Positions 16,331 to 23,156 of a DNA stretch of 24,263 nucleotides are shown in pieces. The first letter of the stretch is position 1, and every line of letters starts with the position of its first letter. Location: assembly GCA_040307715.1 (NCBI GenBank), contig JAWRJC010000072.1, forward strand, positions 1 to 24,263, read 5' to 3'. Source of the DNA: RUG13615 sp040307715. GTDB taxonomy: Bacteria; Bacillota; Clostridia; Peptostreptococcales; Anaerovoracaceae. The notes below the pieces were generated by a model. That model was not told where the DNA came from, made no database searches, and was given only the letters and a program-made list of their open reading frames with translations. A program made the translations under genes and the position numbers.

Positions 16331-16398
16331 CGAACCCCCATGAACTTGCATTCACACGGACCTGAACCGTGCGCGTCTGCCAATTCCGCCACATCCGC
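16312..16398 (-). tRNA. tRNA-Leu (anticodon CAG)
   Basis: Full 87-nt class II tRNA on the minus strand. The acceptor GCGGATG pairs with CATCCGC, then A and encoded CCA. The D-arm is TGGCGGAATTGGCAGACGCG. The anticodon stem CACGG/CCGTG encloses TTCAGGT, giving anticodon CAG. A long variable arm (TGAATGCAAGTTCA) and T-arm GGGGGTTCGAATCCC follow. The long variable arm and anticodon both indicate leucine (CUG codons). Confidence 0.97.
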
Positions 16399-16410
16399 AA
16401 GTACTCATCT

Positions 16411-16439
16411 AATATAGCACACTTATTCTGACGTGGCAA
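16411..16439 (-). promoter_or_regulatory. Promoter of tRNA-Leu
   Basis: On the minus strand TTGCCA (16434-16439), a 17-bp spacer and an extended -10 TGCTATATT (hexamer 16411-16416), about 12 bp upstream of the mature tRNA 5' end. Confidence 0.8.
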
Positions 16440-16498
16440 ACAGTTTTTTGCTGCTGTGAAACAATTTAGGGGTTTTTTATGCGGGCTGAAGCTTTTTT

Positions 16499-16507
16499 TG
16501 CTATGAT
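16499..16507 (+). promoter_or_regulatory. Extended -10 promoter immediately before the lysozyme ATG
   Basis: TGCTATGAT matches an extended -10 element (TGnTATAAT-like) after a T-rich run. No good -35 is seen 17 bp upstream. The expected start site, about 7 bp after the hexamer, coincides with the ATG at 16514, and no Shine-Dalgarno sequence precedes that ATG. Confidence 0.55.
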
Positions 16508-16513
16508 ACCCCT

Positions 16514-17362
16514 ATGAGCAGCAACGACAGAAAGAACAAGCCGCATACGACTCCCTCGCGCAAAGTCAGAAGACGCACGGGGAAAAAACAGGCGGGCATG
16601 CGTTTTCAGCCGCGCCCTCTTTCTGTGCTCTTCGTCCTTGTGCTCCTGTCCATGGTCCTCGTCATCGCCCTGCATGGACGGGGCGATGCTTCGTCCTCCG
16701 TCAAACCGCTGATCGACGTACCGCTCTCGGAGGAGGAAACGGAAGAGGTCGTCTACACGCAGGGAGTCGATGTCTCCAACTACCAGGGGGAAATCGATTT
16801 TGAAGTCCTGCATGAGCAAGGCGTTCAGTTCGCATTCATCAAAGCCACGGAAGGCAATGCCTGGGTGGATCAGCGATTCTCCCAAAACTGGGAAAACGCC
16901 TCCCGCTGCAAGGGGCTCCGCTACGGGGCATATCATTTCATGAGCTTCCGCACCTCCGGCAAAGAGCAGGCAGCCAATTTCATCTCCACCGTCCCCAAAG
17001 ACAAGCACGCACTGCCCCCGGTCGTCGACATCGAACTGTACCAGGAGTTCATCGACTCGCCGCCCTCGCAGGAACACTTTGAGGAAACGCTCGATCCGAT
17101 CCTCGAAGCGCTGGAAAAAGAGTACGGCAAAACACCCATCCTGTACACGACCGCCTATGTCTATGACCGGTACATTCTCGGCCGCTACGACAATCCGATC
17201 TGGATCGCCGACCACAGTCTGCCGCGGACGCTGCCGGACGGCACCCCGTGGATGTTCTGCCAGTACACCTATGAAGGCCAGCTCGACGGGTATGACGGCG
17301 AAGAACCCTACATCGATCTGGACGTCTTCAACGGCTCGCCCGAAGAACTGAACGAGCTCTAG
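16514..17362 (+). CDS. Membrane-anchored GH25 family lysozyme (N-acetylmuramidase)
   Basis: Predicted to cut the glycan of peptidoglycan outside the cell. The 282-residue protein has a very basic cytoplasmic N-terminus (1-34), one membrane helix (about 36-54), an acidic spacer, then a GH25 domain from about residue 82. Domain landmarks are GVDVSNYQGEIDF with Asp86, FIKATEG (108-114), YGAYHF, the catalytic PVVDIE (169-174), and the C-terminal CQYTYEGQLDGYDGEEPYIDLDV-type ending. The domain is full length, with no wall-binding repeats. With the ATG at 16514 the mRNA may be leaderless. An alternative ATG at 16598 (residue 29) has only a poor ribosome site (GGCGGG) but would keep the membrane helix. 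It forms a single-gene unit, divergent from tRNA-Leu. Confidence 0.92.
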   Translation: MSSNDRKNKPHTTPSRKVRRRTGKKQAGMRFQPRPLSVLFVLVLLSMVLVIALHGRGDASSSVKPLIDVPLSEEETEEVVYTQGVDVSNYQGEIDFEVLHEQGVQFAFIKATEGNAWVDQRFSQNWENASRCKGLRYGAYHFMSFRTSGKEQAANFISTVPKDKHALPPVVDIELYQEFIDSPPSQEHFEETLDPILEALEKEYGKTPILYTTAYVYDRYILGRYDNPIWIADHSLPRTLPDGTPWMFCQYTYEGQLDGYDGEEPYIDLDVFNGSPEELNEL

Positions 17363-17373
17363 GCAATATAAAA

Positions 17374-17412
17374 TACCGCGCCGCGGTTTTCTCCGCAGCA
17401 GCGGTACTTTTT
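17374..17412. terminator. Bidirectional terminator between the lysozyme and DUF1292 genes
   Basis: Outer stem TACCGC/GCGGTA (17374-17379, 17401-17406) enclosing a smaller GCGG-type hairpin, followed on the plus strand by CTTTTT and on the minus strand by TATTTTATATT. It lies between converging genes and can serve both. A second GC-rich hairpin (CCCGGC/GCCGGG-like, about 17430-17450) lies nearer the DUF1292 gene but lacks a T run. Confidence 0.7.
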
Positions 17413-17454
17413 CACAATACGACCGGACCCCGGCAGGACGCGCCGGGTGTTCTT

Positions 17455-17733
17455 TTATTCGTCCATCTCGATCGAGAAGCCCATGTCGCGCAGCGCGTTG
17501 ACGACCTTCATGTACTCTTCGTCGTCATCGATCATGATGATCTCTTCCGTCTCCGGGTCATCGTCGACATCTTCCAGACCGAAGATCTCAATGCTGTCCT
17601 GATCGGTCTCGGGCACCATCACGATGTAGGTCTTCTCCTCCACGTCGAGTACGCCCAGGACTTCGTATTCCACATCTTCCCCGTCATCGAATGATAAGGT
17701 CAGATATTCTTTATCGTCTTTCTTATCCGTCAT
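17455..17733 (-). CDS. DUF1292-family protein (92 residues)
   Basis: Small, very acidic soluble protein of the DUF1292 family, found across Firmicutes and without an established function. It shows the family pattern YLTLSFDDGEDVEYEVLGVL, then YIVMVPETD and an acidic segment, ending in a conserved helix (EEYMKVVNALRDMGF). It lies 15 bp after another DUF1292 gene with its own GGAGG site, so the two are probably one transcript. Length is typical. Confidence 0.88.
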   Translation of the reverse strand: MTDKKDDKEYLTLSFDDGEDVEYEVLGVLDVEEKTYIVMVPETDQDSIEIFGLEDVDDDPETEEIIMIDDDEEYMKVVNALRDMGFSIEMDE

Positions 17734-17748
17734 ACTCTACCTCCGGCT

Positions 17749-18093
17749 CTACGCCTCTCTCTTATACCCTACGATATCCTCGTACTCACGTACTGCTGCC
17801 GCGAATTTCGCTTCGTCTGCCTCGTCTTCCAGACGGTAGTTCTCATCATCGATCTGGAAATACTTATAAATGTAGACATCTCCGGACTTGTCATCCGGAA
17901 CCAGCGCAATATAGTCCTGCCCGCCGCAGTCGAAGATCCCTTCGATGAAGCACGCCTGTTCTTTGCCGTCATCAAACTCCAGCGTGACGACGTCGCGGAC
18001 TTCCTCTTTTTTGGAAGCCTCTTTCTGCTGGGCATTCTGATTGCCCTTCGGCATGCTCTTTTTCTTTTTGCTGCTGACTTTTTTATTTGCCAT
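17749..18093 (-). CDS. DUF1292-family protein with basic N-terminal tail (114 residues)
   Basis: I take the ATG at 18093 (MANKKVSSKKKKS) because it has a well placed GGAGG, whereas the in-frame ATG six codons earlier has none. Residues 1-35 are Lys/Gln-rich. Residues about 36-114 match DUF1292: VVTLEFDDGKEQACFIEGIF, YIALVPDD, then a C-terminal helix (EAKFAAAVREYEDI). The basic tail contrasts with the acidic body and with the neighbouring paralogue. The function is unknown. Confidence 0.87.
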   Translation of the reverse strand: MANKKVSSKKKKSMPKGNQNAQQKEASKKEEVRDVVTLEFDDGKEQACFIEGIFDCGGQDYIALVPDDKSGDVYIYKYFQIDDENYRLEDEADEAKFAAAVREYEDIVGYKREA

Positions 18094-18121
18094 GTTTATC
18101 CTCCGTTCCATGTATATTTGG

Positions 18122-18150
18122 ATTTTACCCTATCCGGGGGATTCCCGCAA
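18122..18150 (-). promoter_or_regulatory. Promoter of the DUF1292 pair
   Basis: On the minus strand TTGCGG (18145-18150), a 17-bp spacer and TAAAAT (18122-18127), in the 79-bp gap after uvrC. I see no terminator between uvrC and this promoter, so uvrC readthrough could also reach the pair. Confidence 0.65.
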
Positions 18151-18172
18151 CTTTTTCTCCGTGCGGAATCGC

Positions 18173-20158
18173 TCAATCCGACACTTCACTGCCTGTAAAG
18201 AAACCGCGGATCGCCGCAGCATTCGCCGCTGTGATGCCGGGCGTTTGCAGCAGTTCCTCTACCGTTGCGGCTTTCACCGCCTCCACGCTGCCGAACTGCC
18301 GGAGCAGTGCGGTACGCTTCTTCGGCCCGATCCCCGGGATCTCATCCAGCACCGAGACCAGCGATTTGCGGTCGCGGATCTTCCGGTGATATTCAATGAC
18401 GAACCGGTGCACCTCCTCCTGCATCGTCCCGATATAACTGAAGAGGAAGGGTTCTTTTTTGAGATCGATCTCTTTCGTTTCGTCCTCCGCCGCACCCGCC
18501 GGCACGTAGACCAGGCCGCGGGTCCTGTGGTGGTCGTCCTTGACCGCCCCGACCGCAGGGATCTGCAGTCTGAGCGCCGTGAGGATCTGTCTGACCGCGT
18601 GCAGGTGGCCCTTGCCGCCGTCGATCACGAGCAGATCGGGGAGTTCCTTAAAACCGGGATCCCCCGCCATCGCCCGCTTGAACCGCCGGTACAGCACTTC
18701 CTGCATCGCCGCGTAGTCGTCGCCGGGCAGGTCTGTCCGGATCTTGAATTTGCGGTAGGCGCGCCGGTCCGGCTTGAGCCCGCGGAAGACGACCATGGCC
18801 GCCACGGTATCGATGCCGTTCGTATTGGATATATCATATGCTTCCACGCGAAGCTTGCGTTCGGGAACGGCGGGCATCCAGTCCGGCTGCGTATCCATAT
18901 CTTCAAACAGTGCGATCAGCCGGTCCTTCAGACGTTCTTCCTTTTTGCGGCTGCGCTCGTCGCGTCCTTCCATATTGCGGAGCATGTCGTCCCGGTTGCC
19001 GGTCGCCAGCGCGAGCAGTGCCCGCTTTTCGCCGCGTTCCGGCTTGAGGATGCGTACCTTGCGTCCCCAGATCTCAGAAAGAAAGGCTTCGGTCAGCGCC
19101 GCGTCTTCCGGCACATCCGCCACCAGGATCTCCCCCGGTCCGTCCGTCATCGCTCCGTAGTACTGCCGGATGAACGCACCGGTGCGCTCGCCGGCTGTAT
19201 CCGCCTCCTCCGCCTGGATATCAAAGACCTCGCGGCCGGAGAGTTTGCCGTCGCGCACGAAGAAGACTGCCATATGAGACGGCCCGACGGTCAGGACCGC
19301 GTCGAGGTCGACATTCTGCCGGAACGTGACGCGCTGCCCCTCCCGGAGCGCCTGCGCCGCGAGCAGATGGTCGCGGTATTTGGCCGCCGTCTCGAAATCC
19401 AGCGATTCCGCAGCTTCATCCATCAGTTTTTTCAGATAGTGCTCCACCGAACGGTCTTTGCCGGCAAAATAAGCCATGGCCTTATCGACCCGCTCCATGT
19501 ACGCATCGTGATCCACATTCCCGAGACAGACGCCCTCGCACTTGCCGATGTGGTAGTTGAGACAGGGTTTTGCGCCGGGTTTGAAAGAAGGCGCTGCGCA
19601 CCGTTTGAGCACGAAAACATCGTTGAGCAGACGGATCACATCATTGACCGCACCCACATCCGAATACGGTCCGAAGTACTTTGCCTTGTCCTTGCCGACG
19701 ATCCTTGTCTTGACCAGACGCGGCCATTCCTCGTTGGTCGTGATCTTCACATACGGATAGGTCTTGTCATCCCGCAGAAGGATGTTGTACTTCGGCTGAT
19801 GCTGTTTGATCAGGTTGTTCTCGAGGATGAAGGCCTCCATCTCGCTGCCGCAGACGATGTATTCAAAGTCCGCGATATGCCCCACCATCGCGCGCACCTT
19901 CGCGTCCATGTTCTTTTTGGACTGAAAATACTGGCGCACACGGTTCTTCAGCGAGACTGCCTTGCCCACGTAAATAATGGTGCCCATCTTGTCCCGGTGA
20001 AGATAGACGCCGGGTTTGTCGGGCAGTTTTTTCAAGTTCTCCCGGATATGCCGGGGCAGATCCTCGCGGCCGGGCAGCCGCTCGCTGCTCTCCCCGGGCA
20101 GCGCCGGAGCCTCCTCCGGTTCCCTGTTTCGAAGTTTGTTTTCGATATCCTTATCCAA
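18173..20158 (-). CDS. uvrC: Excinuclease ABC subunit C
   Basis: Makes both incisions around bulky DNA lesions in UvrAB-directed nucleotide excision repair. The 661-residue protein has a GIY-YIG nuclease domain (KPGVYLHRD at 48-56 and IIYVGKAVSLKNRVRQYF at 61-78), a UvrB-binding UVR motif (LMDEAAESLDFETAAKYRDHL), the UvrC RNase H-like domain (YDISNTNGIDTVAAMVVF; LLVIDGGKGHL) and a C-terminal helix-hairpin-helix pair (IPGIGPKKRTALL; TPGITAANAAAI). The start codon is TTG at 20158, chosen because GAAAGGAA lies just upstream and no ATG is available before the nuclease domain. This gives about 40 extra polar N-terminal residues. It lies 24 bp after a carboxypeptidase gene, so the two may be cotranscribed. 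Confidence 0.96.
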   Translation of the reverse strand: MDKDIENKLRNREPEEAPALPGESSERLPGREDLPRHIRENLKKLPDKPGVYLHRDKMGTIIYVGKAVSLKNRVRQYFQSKKNMDAKVRAMVGHIADFEYIVCGSEMEAFILENNLIKQHQPKYNILLRDDKTYPYVKITTNEEWPRLVKTRIVGKDKAKYFGPYSDVGAVNDVIRLLNDVFVLKRCAAPSFKPGAKPCLNYHIGKCEGVCLGNVDHDAYMERVDKAMAYFAGKDRSVEHYLKKLMDEAAESLDFETAAKYRDHLLAAQALREGQRVTFRQNVDLDAVLTVGPSHMAVFFVRDGKLSGREVFDIQAEEADTAGERTGAFIRQYYGAMTDGPGEILVADVPEDAALTEAFLSEIWGRKVRILKPERGEKRALLALATGNRDDMLRNMEGRDERSRKKEERLKDRLIALFEDMDTQPDWMPAVPERKLRVEAYDISNTNGIDTVAAMVVFRGLKPDRRAYRKFKIRTDLPGDDYAAMQEVLYRRFKRAMAGDPGFKELPDLLVIDGGKGHLHAVRQILTALRLQIPAVGAVKDDHHRTRGLVYVPAGAAEDETKEIDLKKEPFLFSYIGTMQEEVHRFVIEYHRKIRDRKSLVSVLDEIPGIGPKKRTALLRQFGSVEAVKAATVEELLQTPGITAANAAAIRGFFTGSEVSD

Positions 20159-20182
20159 AAGCGTGTTCCTTTCGCGGAATCG

Positions 20183-21622
20183 CTATCTGCGGCGCCGTTT
20201 TTTCTTGTGTCTGCTGCTGCGCCGGCTCTGCGCATACTGTCCGCTGCCGCCCTGCGCCGCATAACGCTGGCTGCGGGTCTGTCTCCGCTTCGCCTGCTTG
20301 CGCTGTGCCAGCGAACCCAAAAGAAGCGGGACCGCCACGATCGCGATCATGATCAACCCGGCCCAGAAATGGAAATCGCTGATATAGATCTTTGTCCACG
20401 GGCCGCCTTCCGGAATATCCTCCGCCACCGTTACCGGCGCCTGCGCTTCCTGGCCGTCCGCCTTCAGATAACTGATATAGCCGACCTGATCGCCGGCAGC
20501 AAGAGGCGCTTCCACATCGTCGTACAGAACGATCTGATAGTCTTCTCCGTTGCCGCCGTCTTCCGCATTTTCATCAGCACCGGCTGTTCCGCCGCTGATG
20601 TCACGGGTCACGAGGATGCCTTCTTCACAGTATGTATCCACCTTGACCTTGTGACCGCCGCGCACGCGCACCTTGCCGCACTTCATGCCCGGCTCCACAA
20701 GCCGGACCGTCTCATAGTTTGCGAACGCCCAGTCAAACAGCGCGATACTGTCTTCAAACCGCTGCAGTTCATCGTCGCCGCGCAGAAGAACAGCGACAAA
20801 ACGTGTATCATCCTTTTCACAGCCCGCCACCAGGCAGTAGCCGGCGTTCCCCATCATACCGGTCTTGACGCCGAACACACCGGGGTATTTCGGCGTACGC
20901 GCCTCCCCGTTCACATAGATGGTCGTCTCTTCATCATACAGGAGCTGGTTGGTGCTCTTATAATGCCGCTCCCCGCTGAGGTTGGTCGGCGGGACCGTCA
21001 CTTCCGGCTGGCTCGTATAATCCGTGAAGCCATCGATGTTCAGTGCATAATCAGTGATGATCTTGAGATCCCGCGGTGTTGTGACATGATCCCAGCTCTC
21101 CGAGAAGCCGTTCGGGCAAAGATAATGGGTATGCTCCGCGCCGATTTCCGCCGCCTTGGCGTTCATCATATCAACAAAGGCCGCCTCGCTGCCGCCAACA
21201 TGGACCGCCAGCGCGACCGCTGCGTCGTTGGCGGAATAGACCAGCATGACGTTCAGCAGCTGCCTGACCGTGAGGATCTCCCCCACCTGCAGATCCATAT
21301 TGTTGCCGAGCGGGAAAAGCATCTCCTCCGTGATCGTCACCTCTTCATCGAGATCCTCGACATTCTCCAGCACGAGGACCGCCGTCATGATCTTGGTGAT
21401 ACTGGCCGGTGTCATGGGTTCGTCCGCATTCTTTTCATAGAGGACCTCCCCGGTCTTCTGATCGTACAGCAAAACGCCGTGGCACTGTGTATCCGGTGCC
21501 TCAGAAGCTGCGAATACCTGCCCGGACTGACCGAAGGAAGCCAGCAGCAGTGCTGTGAGGAGCAGCAGGACCGCAAAGAATCGCCTTGCTGCGCTTCCGT
21601 TTGTACGATGCCCTTGTCTCAT
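20183..21622 (-). CDS. D-alanyl-D-alanine carboxypeptidase, DacF/PBP5 type (second of tandem pair)
   Basis: Low-molecular-weight penicillin-binding protein predicted to trim the terminal D-Ala from peptidoglycan stems. The 479-residue protein has a signal peptide (1-39, VFAAS). The catalytic triads are S74-I-T-K77, S130-A-N132 and K253-T-G255. A PBP5-type beta domain follows (GYISYLKADGQEAQAPVTV), then a C-terminal membrane helix near 418-440 and a very basic tail of about 40 residues (ending KKKRRRR) that would lie in the cytoplasm. An acidic Gly/Glu insert (about 355-370) is missing from its paralogue. The ATG overlaps the upstream gene's stop (ATGA) and has AAGGAG. Confidence 0.94.
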   Translation of the reverse strand: MRQGHRTNGSAARRFFAVLLLLTALLLASFGQSGQVFAASEAPDTQCHGVLLYDQKTGEVLYEKNADEPMTPASITKIMTAVLVLENVEDLDEEVTITEEMLFPLGNNMDLQVGEILTVRQLLNVMLVYSANDAAVALAVHVGGSEAAFVDMMNAKAAEIGAEHTHYLCPNGFSESWDHVTTPRDLKIITDYALNIDGFTDYTSQPEVTVPPTNLSGERHYKSTNQLLYDEETTIYVNGEARTPKYPGVFGVKTGMMGNAGYCLVAGCEKDDTRFVAVLLRGDDELQRFEDSIALFDWAFANYETVRLVEPGMKCGKVRVRGGHKVKVDTYCEEGILVTRDISGGTAGADENAEDGGNGEDYQIVLYDDVEAPLAAGDQVGYISYLKADGQEAQAPVTVAEDIPEGGPWTKIYISDFHFWAGLIMIAIVAVPLLLGSLAQRKQAKRRQTRSQRYAAQGGSGQYAQSRRSSRHKKKRRRR

Positions 21623-22953
21623 TTGTTTTCTCCTTCAGCCGCCTTGCGGGATTTCCTTCTTTTTCTGCCGCTGCGGATCAGAATGCTGACCAGAAGAATG
21701 AATACGAACAAACTGACCGTCGCAATGGCAGCGATCGTGCGGAACTCTTCATTCGTGATGAAGAACTGTGTCCAGAATCCGCCCTTCGGCACGTCTTCCC
21801 TTACGGTAAGGGGGGCTCTTGCTTCTTCTCCTTTTGTGTTCAGGTAAGAAATATAGCCAACCTGATCGCCTGCGGAAAGCGGTGCTTCTACGGTGGTGTA
21901 GAGAACGATCCGGAACTGATTCGACCCCTCGACCGTCTTGTCTCTGGTCACAGTCACGCCCTCTTCGCAGTACGCCTTCGCCTCCAGCTTCCTGCCGCCG
22001 CGCACGCGGACCGTACCGCAGTCCAGGCCGGGCTCGACCAGTGTCCTTGTTTCATAATTCGCGAACGCCCAGTCAAACAGCGCGATACTGTCTTCAAACC
22101 GGTCATACTGGTTGCCGCCGCGCAGACAGACCGCGATCAGACGCGTCCCGCCGCGCTCCGCACCGCACACGAGACAGTAGCCGGCTCTTCCCATCATGCC
22201 TGTCTTGACGCCGAACGTGCCATCGTATTTCGGCGCCCTTTTGGTGCCGTCATACATCGTCAGGCACTTGCTGGGATCCCAAAGCATCTGATTAGTGTTC
22301 CTGTAGTAACGGGCTTCGGATTTATTGGTCGCCGGGATGGAACAGGATTTCATGCTGACAAGATCCGAAAACCCGTCGACCGTGAATGCGTAGTCCACGA
22401 TCAGCCCCAGATCTCTGGCAGTCGTGCAGTGGTCCCAGCTTTCCGTGTATCCATTGGGGTTGAGGTAATGGGTATGATACGCGCCGATCTCTTTGGCTTT
22501 GGCATTCATCATATCCACGAACGCGTCCTGACTGCCTGCGACATAGATCGCGAGCACCCGCGCCGCGTCGTTGGCCGAGCAGACCATGAGCGCCTGAAGC
22601 AACTGACGGACCGTCAGTTTTTCTCCGCTCTTCAGCTCCATGTGGCTGCCCACCCAGAAGACCGCTTCGCCGGGGACGGTCACTGTTGCGTCCAGATCTT
22701 CTACGTTTTCCAGAACGAGGACTGCTGTCATGACCTTGGTGATGCTGGCAGGTGTTCTTTTTTCATCTGCTGCTTTCTCGTAGAGGACTTCTCCGGTCGT
22801 CTGATCGTACAGATAAACAGACTTGCACTGCGTATCCGGCGGGTCGGAGGCAGCAAAAGCCGCCCCTGTCTGCAATGCGAACAACAGCACCGTCATAACA
22901 ACGGTACATAGTAAGATGATTAGTTTCTGCTTGTTCGCGCAGGACCTGGACAA
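21619..22953 (-). CDS. D-alanyl-D-alanine carboxypeptidase, DacF/PBP5 type (first of tandem pair)
   Basis: Paralogue of the next gene and colinear with it along its full length: shared starts DPPDTQCKSVYLYDQTTGEV and EAPDTQCHGVLLYDQKTGEV, and shared FEDSIALFDWAFANYET. Signal peptide 1-35 (AFAAS). Catalytic motifs S70-I-T-K73, S126-A-N128 and K250-T-G252 are all intact. A C-terminal membrane helix (about 406-427) and a shorter basic tail end the 444 residues. The start codon is TTG at 22953 with AAGGAG five bases upstream; no better ATG is present before the signal sequence. It is first in its operon and is driven from the bidirectional promoter shared with serA. Confidence 0.94.
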   Translation of the reverse strand: MSRSCANKQKLIILLCTVVMTVLLFALQTGAAFAASDPPDTQCKSVYLYDQTTGEVLYEKAADEKRTPASITKVMTAVLVLENVEDLDATVTVPGEAVFWVGSHMELKSGEKLTVRQLLQALMVCSANDAARVLAIYVAGSQDAFVDMMNAKAKEIGAYHTHYLNPNGYTESWDHCTTARDLGLIVDYAFTVDGFSDLVSMKSCSIPATNKSEARYYRNTNQMLWDPSKCLTMYDGTKRAPKYDGTFGVKTGMMGRAGYCLVCGAERGGTRLIAVCLRGGNQYDRFEDSIALFDWAFANYETRTLVEPGLDCGTVRVRGGRKLEAKAYCEEGVTVTRDKTVEGSNQFRIVLYTTVEAPLSAGDQVGYISYLNTKGEEARAPLTVREDVPKGGFWTQFFITNEEFRTIAAIATVSLFVFILLVSILIRSGRKRRKSRKAAEGENK

Positions 22954-23007
22954 AGCTGCTCCTTTATATATGCTTTTACTGATATCGATAAGAATAAACT
23001 GTCAGAT

Positions 23008-23046
23008 ATTATATCACTTTACGCATACTGGGTAAAGTGATATAAT
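23008..23046. promoter_or_regulatory. Symmetrical bidirectional promoter in a perfect 15-bp inverted repeat (dac/serA)
   Basis: ATTATATCACTTTAC (23008-23022) and GTAAAGTGATATAAT (23032-23046) are exact reverse complements with a 9-bp centre. Plus strand: -35 TTTACG (23018-23023), 17 bp, -10 TATAAT (23041-23046), toward serA. Minus strand: -35 TTTACC (23031-23036), 17 bp, -10 TATAAT (23008-23013), toward the carboxypeptidases. The expected start sites (near 23053 and 23001) lie outside the repeat, so it acts as DNA and not as an RNA hairpin. It may also be an operator for a dimeric regulator. Confidence 0.75.
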
Positions 23047-23156
23047 GTGCGGTAATCGCAAGCAACGGCAATGGTTGCGGGCGTTTCGACAGACTTTGCC
23101 TGCCGCCCGGAAAACCGTTCCGTAAGAAGCCACTATATGGAATGAAAGGAAGACGA
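23047..23156 (+). other. 5' leader of serA, no known riboswitch recognised
   Basis: About 104 nt of transcribed leader. Possible hairpins are GCAAC/GTTGC (about 23062-23078) and CGGGCG/CGCCCG (23078-23083, 23104-23109). I see no T run typical of a terminator and no T-box or other riboswitch consensus. The serA ribosome site is GAAAGGAAG, directly before the ATG at 23157. Confidence 0.4.

Noticed and set aside
16075..16439. Several short open frames on both strands over the tRNA and repeats
   Set aside because: They are translations of tRNA-Leu, the terminator palindromes and repeat hairpins (for example the MAELADAHGSGPCE type), known false calls at tRNA genes.
17430..17452. GC-rich hairpin (CCCGGC/GCCGGG-like) after the DUF1292 genes
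   Set aside because: It has no T run on either strand; the hairpin at 17374-17412 is a better terminator for both directions.
18041..21847. Very long open frame (1268 codons) on the plus strand
   Set aside because: It lies opposite uvrC and a carboxypeptidase gene, which carry full catalytic motifs. It is Arg/His-rich with no recognisable domain, the usual result of GC-rich antisense sequence.
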